Shown: positions 23,658 through 33,136 of the stretch, in pieces | Layout of the letters: every line of letters begins with the position of its first letter | Numbering within the stretch: position 1 is the stretch's first letter | NCBI GenBank assembly: GCA_963581185.1 | Contig: CAUZOB010000009.1 | Span: 1 to 42,030 of the forward strand | DNA length: 42,030 nt | Origin: SAT2750 sp963581185 | Lineage (GTDB): Bacteria > Planctomycetota > Planctomycetia > Pirellulales > Pirellulaceae | Direction: 5' to 3' | Notes under the pieces: generated by a model | Databases searched by the model: none | Told to the model about the DNA's origin: nothing | What the model saw: only the letters and a program-made list of their open reading frames with translations | Position numbers and translations under genes: made by a program

Positions 23658-26600
23658 TTAGTCTGGCTTCGTACCGATCGGTGGGGAATTGTTTTTTGGC
23701 TGAGCCGGTGCAAATGCCATCGATGTTTGAATCGCCAGATCGCAGGTGCAGCCGGAACTGGCCTCCGGAATCAACAGCATCCCGTTGGCTGGGATCATGT
23801 TGATCCAGCAGCCGGGCCGACTGACGGAGGTCACCTTGCCCATCGTACCCGTTTCCAGGTCACACATGCTGGCCGATCCCGCTCGGAAGAAAACGGTGTG
23901 GGCTGAAGCCGAAATGGACCCGCAACCATGGCCGCCCCGCTGCAGAGACCAGCCCGGTCGGGCTTTCCCAGTTCGGATCGAATAAGCCATCGGCTCAACG
24001 TAAATTGTGTCGCCCACGATGGCAGGATGGTGGTCCTGTTCGCCATGGCTTCCTCCTGTCTGCTGGCGTTGATTTTGCGTTGCGGACCAGCGGTGATCCC
24101 CGCTGTTGGCGTCAAAGGCATGCAGATCGTACCAGACGTTGGGTTTTTCAGTGTCCTTGCCATTGCGACTACCGACCGCCAGCAGGATGCCCTTGGCGTA
24201 CGAGAGGTAAAGGTGATGCTCAATGGCCGACACCTCAATCTTCTTTCGCCATCGTACGGACCCGGTTTCCAGGTCCAGCGCCACTAGACTGGCGCCGCCA
24301 GAAAGCAGGTCGGCAGGTGTGCTCCGACCGCTGGGTTCCGACAGAGTCGCCTGCTTGTTGCTTTCCACAAAATACAGGTGCCTGTCTCCAATCGTCAGAG
24401 TTGGATTAAGGATCGCTCCGCCGGTCGGCAGGTACTGCCAGCGTGATTGGCCCGTGTCGCGATCGAGTGAGAACAGCGAATCGCTGGTGACCAGCGGCAC
24501 GTGGTCATAATAGGTCTCCGCTATTTGATCCTTGGAAAGGCCAGAGCGGGAGGCGTTCAGCTGAGTCGTGCTGCCCAGCAGCAGGTTGCCGTGATGTGCC
24601 AGATAACCCCAGTGTCGTGGCTGGTCGCCAGGTAGCAGCGCCTTGGTTCGCTGAACGATCTCGCCGCTTGCCGTGGAGATGGCGATGCAGCTGTCGGCGC
24701 TAACAATGTAGAGAAACTCCGCGGTCGCCGTCATATTGCCCGCATCGCGCAGCGCTCCAACCCGGCGGGTCGCCGGTACCGGCGTGTTCCAGTGGACCGC
24801 TCCGTTGTAGCTGTCGACGCAGATCACCCGGTCGTCGGCGGGGATGAACATCCAGGAGCCTGCCACCAGCGGTGGAACCGTGCGGTGATGTCGGTCGACC
24901 ATCTGCCGCGGTCCTGGACCGCCGAACCACTGGAGAGCGAGCGGACCCTTGACCAACTGGTCGTCGCTGCTGGATGTATTGGCGGCCGATCCGTACATGT
25001 GAGTCCACTGGCCAACGCCGCTGGCAGCGGACTTGGTGATCACCAGCCAGCGGGCTTGCGAATCGGATCCCTCGGCAGTGAAAGAGAGCTGTTCGTCCTG
25101 GCTGCGCCAGTGGGACAAGTCCAACGCGCCCTGCTTGGGTGGCGAGAGGATTGCAATACCACCCGCTGGCCTGAGTACACGAGTGACTTCCGCAGGCGCT
25201 ACAGTCGCCTGACCGCCGCCGACCACAACCACATTGAAGAGATTGCTGGCATAACTGAAACCCTCGTCCGCTGGTTCGTGGACAGTGACCCGGTCACTGA
25301 TGCCAGCCAAACGGACCTGGTTCCGCAGTTCCTGCAGATCGTCAGTCTGGTCGGCAACCACGATGACTCGCATCGGCAGGTGTTTATGTAATGCGCCGGC
25401 GTGTGCCAGGGCCGAATCTCCCACGACCAGCGCATAGCCAGCGTGCGGCACAAACCCCTGGCTGCGAACGAGATGCCGCCGCAACCTGGTTGCAAAATCC
25501 TGTTCCTGCGCGGTGGTAAGGGATTCCCAATCGGGTGGAGTGGCAAGTTCTTCTGCGGTCTGCCGCGGCTCCTCACTCGAATCGGCAGAGAAACAGTAGA
25601 CCAGTCCATTGTCGGTGCTGGCTAACAGGCAACCTGCCGCCACGGCCAGGCTGTAGCAGCGACCCTCGAGCGTGGCCTGCCAGAGTTGTTTTCCGGTGCG
25701 ATCAACAGCAATCAGTCCCTTCTCAGTGGCAAGAAAGTGAGTGCTGCCTGCGGTAACGCCGGCAAAAACGACTGAATCGTTCGGTGTTGGCCGACCGGAT
25801 GGTTCCGGTTTACGCATCCGCGCGAGTGCACCGCTGGCCCCCGCCGGTGCCCTGCCCTGGGCAACCATCAGCTGAGTTCCGCGGCGCTGCATATACCCCT
25901 GCGGCGAGAAGTTGATCGATCCAGTTGCCAGGGACTTGCCGGTGTTGGCGTTGAGAGAGTGTTGATAGGCACCCTGGGTGGGAAACAGTCCGGCAGCAAC
26001 TCGCAGACGGCCCTGATCGAAGAGCACGCCGGTGCGAACAGGCCAGCTCGATATGATGCGGTTATTACCCGGGATCTGGCGAGCTTTGGGTGCCGCGCGA
26101 AATCGCCATTGCTGAACGCCGCTATCGCTGTCGAGGCAATACACATAACCGTCATCGCTGCCAAAATAGACCTTACCCTGGCGCAGGGTGGGAGCCAGTC
26201 GAACTGGTCCGCCGGCAATAAAACGCCATTGCGGGTCGCCGCTGGCAAGTGAGAGGCTGACCACCTGGTCATCAGCCGAGCTGCCGAAAAAGACCGAATC
26301 GCCGTCCGAGACGAGATGAAAAGCACGGTCAAATATGACTCGCGCCTGCAAGTTGAATTCCTGACTCCAGAAGTTCTGCTTGGCTGGCGCGGGCCAGGCA
26401 GGCTGCGGAGGCAAAGCAGACCGGTAAACCCAGCGGCGTTGCAGTGGAAGCGCGAGCGACTCCGGAGTCACGCCACTGCGGCGGTTGTCTCGCATATAGG
26501 TCGGCCAGGCTGTGATGGCCGGGGCGCTTGGATTCTCTTTTTCAAAGAACGGACGGCGCGCACGGTAAAGTTGCTGCCAATCGCTGGCCTTTGTCGGAGT

Positions 26601-27296
26601 GTCGTAGATGCTAAGCGACGCCAGGGCGCCTTTGAATGGATGTAATTCGTTGTCATCGTGGAATGCCCCGACGGTGAAGTGAGTCTGGGGAGGATAGAGA
26701 ATAGGACCACTCTGTGCGTCCGATCTGGCCAGTAAACGTCCGTCCACGAAAAGCTGCATAAGCGTGCCGTCGTAGCTGGCGGCGACGTGGTACCAGTTGC
26801 CAGGCTCGAGAACTTCGGAGGAATCCAGGTAGGTCAGGCGCTTGGTCTTCTCGCTGACCAGGCCGAAACAGAAAGTTTGGTTGTGGATGCCCAGCATCCA
26901 GCCCCGTTCAAAATCGCCGTTGTCCTGAATGGCACTTGCGATCGAGTCCCAGTCCGACAGGCGATCGACATAAACCCAGGCGGAAATGGCAAACCGGGAT
27001 GAAGGTAAATCACCTGGCCGGACGACACTGGTGGCAGTTTCGCCAACCACACACCATTGGGCCTTGCCGTCTAACTGCAGGGCGCCTGTAGCTGGACGAA
27101 ACTGGCTGGCTACGCTGGTGTGAGCCGGCAGGTCACCGACAGTTGGCGTGAACAGACCCGCCTGGCTATGCGCGGCATCGAACGACCAGTGGTAAAGCGG
27201 TTCAGCTGCGAACGTCGATTGCGCCATGGCTGCCAGCAGCACAAGGCAGGCCGTCTGCCGCAGCATTCGGTTTGCCACCGCTTGGACAGTTGTCAC
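23658..27296 (-). CDS. Secreted LamG/PQQ-like beta-propeller protein with inserted methyltransferase-like domain
   Basis: A 1212-residue exported protein. After a signal peptide (1-30) comes a LamG/concanavalin-like domain (about 35-245, with SAWVYVDRL and WYHVAASYDGTLMQLFVDG). A first set of PQQ/WD-like propeller blades spans about 265-575 (repeats of the VYFGSDDGYVYCLDSDSGVQQW type). Residues 600-755 fold like a class I methyltransferase (ALVVGDSALAHAGAL, RVIVVADQ, FNVVVVGG, VLRPAGGIAILSPP), but the glycine-rich SAM loop is degenerate. A second propeller half runs from about 760 to 1190. Its ATG overlaps the DUF1501 stop (ATGA), so it is the third gene of a coupled operon. The role is probably binding or scaffolding at the cell surface; enzymatic activity is doubtful. 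Confidence 0.85.
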   Translation of the reverse strand: MTTVQAVANRMLRQTACLVLLAAMAQSTFAAEPLYHWSFDAAHSQAGLFTPTVGDLPAHTSVASQFRPATGALQLDGKAQWCVVGETATSVVRPGDLPSSRFAISAWVYVDRLSDWDSIASAIQDNGDFERGWMLGIHNQTFCFGLVSEKTKRLTYLDSSEVLEPGNWYHVAASYDGTLMQLFVDGRLLARSDAQSGPILYPPQTHFTVGAFHDDNELHPFKGALASLSIYDTPTKASDWQQLYRARRPFFEKENPSAPAITAWPTYMRDNRRSGVTPESLALPLQRRWVYRSALPPQPAWPAPAKQNFWSQEFNLQARVIFDRAFHLVSDGDSVFFGSSADDQVVSLSLASGDPQWRFIAGGPVRLAPTLRQGKVYFGSDDGYVYCLDSDSGVQQWRFRAAPKARQIPGNNRIISSWPVRTGVLFDQGRLRVAAGLFPTQGAYQHSLNANTGKSLATGSINFSPQGYMQRRGTQLMVAQGRAPAGASGALARMRKPEPSGRPTPNDSVVFAGVTAGSTHFLATEKGLIAVDRTGKQLWQATLEGRCYSLAVAAGCLLASTDNGLVYCFSADSSEEPRQTAEELATPPDWESLTTAQEQDFATRLRRHLVRSQGFVPHAGYALVVGDSALAHAGALHKHLPMRVIVVADQTDDLQELRNQVRLAGISDRVTVHEPADEGFSYASNLFNVVVVGGGQATVAPAEVTRVLRPAGGIAILSPPKQGALDLSHWRSQDEQLSFTAEGSDSQARWLVITKSAASGVGQWTHMYGSAANTSSSDDQLVKGPLALQWFGGPGPRQMVDRHHRTVPPLVAGSWMFIPADDRVICVDSYNGAVHWNTPVPATRRVGALRDAGNMTATAEFLYIVSADSCIAISTASGEIVQRTKALLPGDQPRHWGYLAHHGNLLLGSTTQLNASRSGLSKDQIAETYYDHVPLVTSDSLFSLDRDTGQSRWQYLPTGGAILNPTLTIGDRHLYFVESNKQATLSEPSGRSTPADLLSGGASLVALDLETGSVRWRKKIEVSAIEHHLYLSYAKGILLAVGSRNGKDTEKPNVWYDLHAFDANSGDHRWSATQNQRQQTGGSHGEQDHHPAIVGDTIYVEPMAYSIRTGKARPGWSLQRGGHGCGSISASAHTVFFRAGSASMCDLETGTMGKVTSVSRPGCWINMIPANGMLLIPEASSGCTCDLAIQTSMAFAPAQPKNNSPPIGTKPD

Positions 27297-28720
27297 GCCA
27301 GCACCTCGTCGATCACTTCCCCATGGACATCCGTTAGACGCATGTCGCGGCCGCTGAATCGGAAAGTCAGGCGTGTATGGTCCATGCCGAGTAGATGCAG
27401 CATGGTCGCGTGCAGGTCGTGAATTTCACGGCGGTTTTCCACGGCCTTGTAGCCATATTCATCCGTGGCACCGAAAACTGTCCCGCCTTTAATGCCGCCG
27501 CCTGCCATCCAGATGGAAAAGCCGAAGGGGTTATGGTCGCGCCCATTGTTGCCCTGCGCGAAGGGTGTGCGTCCGAATTCGCCCGACCAGATGATCAGCG
27601 TGTCATCCAGCAGCCCCGTCCGTTTCAAGTCGGTCAAGAGGCCACCGATGGGCTGGTCCACGGCGACTGCATTTTCAGCGTGGCCCTTGCTGAGGTTGAC
27701 GTGTTGGTCCCAGCGATCATGTCCAACGGAGGGGCATGTCAGTTCGATGAAACGCACGCCGCGCTCGATCAGGCGGCGGGCCAGCAGGCACTGTCGCCCA
27801 AAAGTGGAGGTACCCTTGGTCTTGGCGTTGAGACCGTAGAGTGCGCGTGTTTCTTCCGTTTCCGAGGAAAGGTCCGTCAGCTCCGGTATCACAGACTGCA
27901 TTCGATATGCCAGCTCATAGTTTGCGATGGCAGCTTCCAGTTGACCGTCTGGGTGCCGCGCCAGCGTGCCACCATCAAGTGTGGCCAGTAATGCCAGCTT
28001 GTTGCGCTGCAGCTGGTCGGTCGCCTCGCGACGTTTGATATTCGAGACGATCTCGCCCTGGCCCTGGAGTACCGATGCCTGGTAAGCGGCAGGCAGGAAA
28101 CCACTGTTAAAGTTGTCGAGGCCGCCGGGTGGCGTCAGGCCACCATTGAGGACCAGGTAAGCGGGCAGATCCTGGCATTCAGAGCCGAGTCCATAGCCGA
28201 CCCAGGCACCCATGCTGGGGCGACCCTGAATTCCAATGCCGGTATGCAGGAAATAATTTCCATTGGTGTGCTCGGAGAACTTGGATGTCATCGAGCGAAT
28301 CACGGCCATCTCGTCGACATGCTGGGCAACGTGGGGAAACAGATCGCTAACCGGTGTACCTGATTCGCCGTATTGTTTGAACTTCCAGGGACTCGCCAGG
28401 GTCGTGCCAATGTTGTTGAACTGTGTTGGCTGGATCGTCATTCCGAACGGTTTGCCATTTTCCGCGTCGAGTCGTGGCTTGGGATCAAAAGTGTCGACCT
28501 GGGACGGGCCGCCGTCCATGTACAGGTAAATCACGTACTTGGCGCGTGGGGCAAAGTGAGTCGGTGTGGGAGCGAACGGGCCCGGCTTGGCGACTTCCGC
28601 AGAACGTCCATCCTTCATCAGCAGCGAGGCCAGAGCCAGGCCGCCCAGGCCGCTACCGCTGCGCGCAAGCATCTGGCGGCGAGTGATCGGTAGCGATGCG
28701 TAACGGCCGCAATGGTGCAT
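27293..28720 (-). CDS. Tat-exported DUF1501 family protein
   Basis: A 475-residue protein with a twin-arginine signal (TRRQMLARSGSGLGGLALAS, residues 13-32). The mature part belongs to DUF1501, which is alkaline-phosphatase/sulfatase-like in fold: YVIYLYMDGGPSQVDTFDPKP near the start, FSEHTNGNYFLHTGIGIQGRPSMG, RLIERGVRFIELT and the late WSGEFGRTPFAQGNNGRDHNPFG stretch. The family occurs almost always next to DUF1549/DUF1553 proteins in planctomycetes, as here: it starts 12 bp after that gene's end. The substrate is unknown; a role in sulfated polysaccharide breakdown has been suggested from genome context. Confidence 0.92.
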   Translation of the reverse strand: MHHCGRYASLPITRRQMLARSGSGLGGLALASLLMKDGRSAEVAKPGPFAPTPTHFAPRAKYVIYLYMDGGPSQVDTFDPKPRLDAENGKPFGMTIQPTQFNNIGTTLASPWKFKQYGESGTPVSDLFPHVAQHVDEMAVIRSMTSKFSEHTNGNYFLHTGIGIQGRPSMGAWVGYGLGSECQDLPAYLVLNGGLTPPGGLDNFNSGFLPAAYQASVLQGQGEIVSNIKRREATDQLQRNKLALLATLDGGTLARHPDGQLEAAIANYELAYRMQSVIPELTDLSSETEETRALYGLNAKTKGTSTFGRQCLLARRLIERGVRFIELTCPSVGHDRWDQHVNLSKGHAENAVAVDQPIGGLLTDLKRTGLLDDTLIIWSGEFGRTPFAQGNNGRDHNPFGFSIWMAGGGIKGGTVFGATDEYGYKAVENRREIHDLHATMLHLLGMDHTRLTFRFSGRDMRLTDVHGEVIDEVLA

Positions 28721-28732
28721 GGTGACGGCTTT

Positions 28733-31700
28733 CTAGTAGAGATAGGTGAAAGGTTTCATGTTGAAGAGTACATGGCCCAGGTCGCTCCAGGGCCGAACGT
28801 CCGTGCTGGCCTGTTGTTCGTCCAGTCCGTATTCCCGAGCCTGGCTGGTAAGGAACGCCAGGGCGGCTTCTATTTCCTCTTCATTCGCCGTCCGGGAAAA
28901 GGCCTCCCAGAACATCATCTCGATACGTTGTCGCGAATCCAGTTCCTGCTGGGCGACAACCCTCTCACCCCAGACTCGGGCCTGGTCCAGAACAAACGGA
29001 TCGTTCATCAGGATCAAGGCCTGCGAAGGCACGTTGGAGACATTGCGACGACCCATCGAGTTGAACGGGATCGGCATATCAAATGCCAGCATCAGCGGCG
29101 ACAGAAAGTTTCGTTTGATGGAAATGTAGACGCTGCGCCGACCGTTACCATCCAGTGGACCGCTCTGACGCGGCCGACCTCGTCCCGTCATGAAGGGTGT
29201 GAGATGTACAGGAATGCTCGGCCCATAACGAGCATTGGTATCGAGCCGACCGGAAACCGCCAAAATCGCATCCCGAATCGCCTCGCCTTCCAGGCGACGG
29301 ATGTTCGCTCGGTGCAAAAGCCTGTTGGTTGGGTCAAGTTCGTCTCCATTGCCGCTCGAGCTGGACGACATCTGGTAAGTACTGCTGAGCATGATCTGCC
29401 GCAACAATCGCTTGATCGACCAGTCCCCAGCGACAAAATCGAACGCCAGTTGGTCGAGCAATTCCGGATGGGACGGTCGTTGACCCAGCACGCCGAAATT
29501 ATCGACAGATGCCACCAGGCCCCGACCGAAGAGGTGGTGCCAGATGCGATTGACCATCACGCGGGACGTGAGGGGGTTGTTGGGTGAGGCGATTTGGCGG
29601 GCCAATTCGAGTCGGCCACTGGAATTCTCCGGTGCGTGCGGGACGTTGGTACCACCGAGGGCCTCCAGGAAACGCCGCGGAGCCGGTTCTCCTGGTGTGC
29701 GATGATTGCCGCGGACGTAGACGTGATGATCCTGGCCATCCCCGTCGGCAACCGCCAGGGCATGGACTGGTGCCGGCATCCCCTTGGCAGCTTCACGATA
29801 CTGCTCGGCCAAATTATTGAGCGAAATCTCCGCTGCCGGATCGCTGGCCAACAACCGGGCAGCCAGCAGGCTATTGACGAATTGGACGTCGGCAGTCGAG
29901 CGTGACTCGGACCAGCGTGAGTGAATCCATTCCCACCAAGCGGCGTAACGCGAGACCAACTCGCTGCGGCTGGTTGGTGGCTGGTCACCAAGCAACACCG
30001 TAAGGACGTCATTGGCCGGAACAGGCGGCACGCCGGCAGCGGACTGTCGCACCTCGTCGATCGCCACATAACCACCACCATGGTCAATGACTTCAATGTA
30101 GCCGCGATGCCCTACGTAACGGGAGACATCAGCGGATTGGTGGACCCAGCCGGTCTCCTTGCGATCCTTCACATCGAAGCCGAAGCCACGAAACAGCAGC
30201 GCATTGAATTCGTCCATGTAGTAGCCGGCCAGAATCAGGCGGACGCGGACGCCATCTCCCTTGACGCGATAATACAGGTTCGGTTCCGTCAGTGTGAATG
30301 TCGGTGAACGAAGAACACCCTGCAATGATCGACTGAGTGTTCCACTGTGGGCTTGTCCGGGCAAGGCAAACTGAATCGGTCCATCGCCCAGGATTAACTC
30401 CCTGCCCTCGGTTTGCAGGGCAGAGCTAAAGGCAAATCCATTAGCAATCCACGGCTCGCTGGTATCGTCGAATGCGCCGACCAAGGGATGCGTCTCTGCC
30501 AGCAGCGCGTAGGCATCACGTTGTTGTGAGTGAGTTGTGGCGACAGACGCCAGGGTTGCCTTCGATCGTTCGTCATCCAGTTCGTAAAGCGTTCGCCAAA
30601 GCTGAAATGGGTGAGCGGCGCTGGAAGTGGCCTCAGAAAGCAGGGCGGAATGCCAGCGAGTCAGGAGCTGCAGCTCGAGGCCGTGGTCGGCTGCCGCCTG
30701 GATCAGCGTCCCCTGTTCTGGTTGCTGCCCTACCTCGTGGCAAGCCAAGAGAAGTGAGGCCAGTTGTTTCCCGCTTAGACCGCTGTCGGCGGTTACCCAT
30801 TGATCAATCAGTGCGGTGGCGGTGGTTTGTATCTCTTGAAGCGAGTTGACGCGGGTTTCGATTTGATGACCAGGGTCCAAGAGGGCAACGTGCCGGCGGG
30901 TGCTTTGCAGGTATCCAAACAGCGAGTAATAGTCGAGCGTCGAGATGGCGTCAAACTTGTGGTCGTGGCAGCGCGCGCAGCCAATCGTCAGGCCCAGAAA
31001 GGTCTTTCCCATCACATCCAGCTGGTTGTCGACACGGCCCAGTTGGTCGCCCTTGAGGTCCACCGGTGAATGCGTGGCCTCACCGAGGAACCAGAAGCCG
31101 GTCGCGATCAGCGATTCGTTCAGCCCGGTCTCTGGATCCAGTCGTGGTTCAGTGAGCAGGTCCCCGGCAACCTGTTCAATCACGAACTGGTCGTATGGGA
31201 GATCCGCGTTGAAGGCACGGATCAGGTAGTCACGGTACTGATAGGCATGGTGAATCGGGTAGTCAAACTCGTGGCCGTGAGACTCGGCATAGCGCACCAG
31301 GTCCATCCAGTGTCGCGCCCAGCGTTCCCCGAAATTGGGGGAGTCCAGGTAGTAGTCAATGATCTTCCGGGTCGCATCGACTGAATCATCCGCCATGAAC
31401 CGTACCACGTCGTCAGGTTGAGGCGGCAGGCCGGTGAGGTCGAAGGATATTCGCCGGATCAGTGTTTGGCGGTCGGCGGGGCCGGCCGGTGCGATGCCGC
31501 TCTTTTCGAGCTGACGGAGGATGAAATAGTCTAGTCGGTCCGCAGGCCATTGCTTGTTTCGAATCCTCGGTGTGCGTTGACGTTTGACCGCTTGCCAACA
31601 CCAGTGATCGGCCTGGCGGCGGGCAAGGTCAAAGTCACTGGAGCTTTCGGCAACCGCAGTTGGCTCTCCGGCTGCCCAGGCCATCCCATCGGTTACCCAG

Positions 31701-32101
31701 CGAGTGAGAATTTCAATCTCCCGGGCGGGAAGTTTTGTCTTTGGCGGCATCTGGAATGTGTCACCATAGTTGATCGCGTCGACGAGCAGGCTCTCTGAGG
31801 ATTTGCCCGGTACGGCGGCGGGCCCGGTGTCGCCACCACTCAGTATCAACTCACGGCTGTCCAGGCGCAAACCACCTTTAAGCTCCTTGGCACGGCCGCT
31901 GTGGCAGGAAAAGCAGCGCTGGGCCAATACCGGTCGAACCTGTTTCTCGAAAAACTCGAGCTGTTGTTCGGTAAAGGTGGCCGGAGCCTCGTCGGCAGCC
32001 TGCTGCTGAGCAGCAGCGTATGGTGCCGTTAACAGGCTGATGGCCAAGAGGATGTGGCCAGCGGTTCCTGGCAGGCTGAGTGTGAGTTTGGGTCGTGGCA
32101 T
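28733..32101 (-). CDS. Secreted PSCyt1-DUF1549-DUF1553 protein
   Basis: A 1122-residue exported protein. After a signal peptide (1-31), a planctomycete cytochrome c-like domain carries RCFSCHSG (C63, C66, H67) and a later MPP (M118) as likely axial ligand. DUF1549 follows (about 185-395) and contains a second CXXCH, CARCHDHKFD (C375, C378, H379). Residues about 400-840 are a long insert whose part near 590-720 (GDGVRVRLILAGYYMDEF, GYIEVIDHGGGYVAIDE) looks like a beta-sandwich carbohydrate-binding module. DUF1553 covers about 840-1100 (NPLTSRVMVNRIWHHLFG, SNVPSQALILMNDPF). It is the first gene of the minus-strand operon with DUF1501 and the PQQ protein. A redox role in sugar oxidation is a hypothesis. 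Confidence 0.92.
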   Translation of the reverse strand: MPRPKLTLSLPGTAGHILLAISLLTAPYAAAQQQAADEAPATFTEQQLEFFEKQVRPVLAQRCFSCHSGRAKELKGGLRLDSRELILSGGDTGPAAVPGKSSESLLVDAINYGDTFQMPPKTKLPAREIEILTRWVTDGMAWAAGEPTAVAESSSDFDLARRQADHWCWQAVKRQRTPRIRNKQWPADRLDYFILRQLEKSGIAPAGPADRQTLIRRISFDLTGLPPQPDDVVRFMADDSVDATRKIIDYYLDSPNFGERWARHWMDLVRYAESHGHEFDYPIHHAYQYRDYLIRAFNADLPYDQFVIEQVAGDLLTEPRLDPETGLNESLIATGFWFLGEATHSPVDLKGDQLGRVDNQLDVMGKTFLGLTIGCARCHDHKFDAISTLDYYSLFGYLQSTRRHVALLDPGHQIETRVNSLQEIQTTATALIDQWVTADSGLSGKQLASLLLACHEVGQQPEQGTLIQAAADHGLELQLLTRWHSALLSEATSSAAHPFQLWRTLYELDDERSKATLASVATTHSQQRDAYALLAETHPLVGAFDDTSEPWIANGFAFSSALQTEGRELILGDGPIQFALPGQAHSGTLSRSLQGVLRSPTFTLTEPNLYYRVKGDGVRVRLILAGYYMDEFNALLFRGFGFDVKDRKETGWVHQSADVSRYVGHRGYIEVIDHGGGYVAIDEVRQSAAGVPPVPANDVLTVLLGDQPPTSRSELVSRYAAWWEWIHSRWSESRSTADVQFVNSLLAARLLASDPAAEISLNNLAEQYREAAKGMPAPVHALAVADGDGQDHHVYVRGNHRTPGEPAPRRFLEALGGTNVPHAPENSSGRLELARQIASPNNPLTSRVMVNRIWHHLFGRGLVASVDNFGVLGQRPSHPELLDQLAFDFVAGDWSIKRLLRQIMLSSTYQMSSSSSGNGDELDPTNRLLHRANIRRLEGEAIRDAILAVSGRLDTNARYGPSIPVHLTPFMTGRGRPRQSGPLDGNGRRSVYISIKRNFLSPLMLAFDMPIPFNSMGRRNVSNVPSQALILMNDPFVLDQARVWGERVVAQQELDSRQRIEMMFWEAFSRTANEEEIEAALAFLTSQAREYGLDEQQASTDVRPWSDLGHVLFNMKPFTYLY

Positions 32102-32377
32102 TCTTTGAATTACCTGGGCGATGCGACGACCGTGGTGACGGCCGCGACGATAAACGGAAGACGATAGGAAGTGATCTGGCGTTATCGGTATGATTGGCTC
32201 GCCAGCGAACTCTGAATTATAGCGTTGCCCGAAAATGGGGTCAAAACCGTGACGCCTCAGCTTACATGAGTCGCCGCAGAGGGTGCCGCAGATTATGCTC
32301 TAGAGAGGCCGGCTGCGAACAGCAGTGTGATCAAGTATCCGCAGTCATTGGCCGCTCTAATGTGATTGGATACTGCT

Positions 32378-33106
32378 ATGGCAGACAGCCCTGAGAATAG
32401 CCCACAAGTTGTGCCGGCGCTGGACGTGCTGGTGATTGCAACTCATCCAGACGACGCGGAACTGGGCGCGGGGGGTCTGATCTGCCAACTTGTCGCAGAA
32501 GGACGTCGAGTTGGGGTGCTGGACCTGACCGATGGCGAGCCGACGCCGCACGGTTCGATCGAACAGCGGGCGGAGGAAAGCCGCCGGGCAACAGAAATAC
32601 TTGGAATCAAATGGCGCGGAAACTTGGGACTCACCAACAGATCGGTGGAATCAGACTTGGCATCACGGCGGGCACTTACGGGTGTTATTCGCCAGTCGCG
32701 GCCAGCCTGGCTGCTGGCCCCTTACTGGGAGGACGCCCATCCGGACCATCTGGCTGCAAGCGCGTTAGTGGAGGCTGCCAGGTTCTGGTCGAAACTGACG
32801 AAGACCGAGATGCCCGGTGAACCGTGGCACCCCGAACGTATCTATTACTACTTCTCGATTCACCTCAAGCTGATTCCCCAACCTTCGTTTATCGTTGACA
32901 TTTCCCAGGTCTGGGACAAAAAGCTGGCGGCAATTGCTGCTTATGAAACCCAGTTCGTGACAAACCGCAGTACGGAGCCGCCAACGTTGCTGCAGCAATT
33001 TGAGACGGACGCTGCTTTTTGGGGACAAAAAATCGGTTGCAGGTACGGCGAGCCTTATTGCAGTCGCGAGCCGATTGGCCTGACAACGACGCAGGGCCTG
33101 GTTTGA
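32378..33106 (+). CDS. PIG-L family deacetylase, BshB1-like
   Basis: A 242-residue zinc deacetylase. The metal site is HPDDAE (H23, D25-D26) with the second histidine group in EDAHPDHLAA (119-127). LDLTDGEPTPHGSIEQR, RGNLGLTNR and the C-terminal FWGQKIGCRYGEPY match BshB1, which removes the acetyl group from GlcNAc-malate in bacillithiol synthesis. I use ATG 32378; a TTG four codons upstream is the alternative. Neither BshA nor BshC is recognisable in the window, so the thiol (or another GlcNAc derivative) is inference. It diverges from the DUF1549 gene across 276 bp without other features. Confidence 0.83.
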   Translation: MADSPENSPQVVPALDVLVIATHPDDAELGAGGLICQLVAEGRRVGVLDLTDGEPTPHGSIEQRAEESRRATEILGIKWRGNLGLTNRSVESDLASRRALTGVIRQSRPAWLLAPYWEDAHPDHLAASALVEAARFWSKLTKTEMPGEPWHPERIYYYFSIHLKLIPQPSFIVDISQVWDKKLAAIAAYETQFVTNRSTEPPTLLQQFETDAAFWGQKIGCRYGEPYCSREPIGLTTTQGLV

Positions 33107-33111
33107 GGGCC

Positions 33112-33136
33112 GTTGGAACGCTGCCGGCGTTCCGAC
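33112..33136 (+). terminator. Hairpin after the BshB1-like gene
   Basis: GTTGGAACGC and GCGTTCCGAC form a 10-bp stem (one T-G wobble) around a TGCCG loop, starting 5 bases after the stop codon. There is no T-run, so termination by this hairpin alone is uncertain. Confidence 0.4.

Noticed and set aside
28712..29587. Plus-strand frame of 291 codons opposite the DUF1553 domain
   Set aside because: Antisense to a conserved domain and without ribosome binding site or known motifs.
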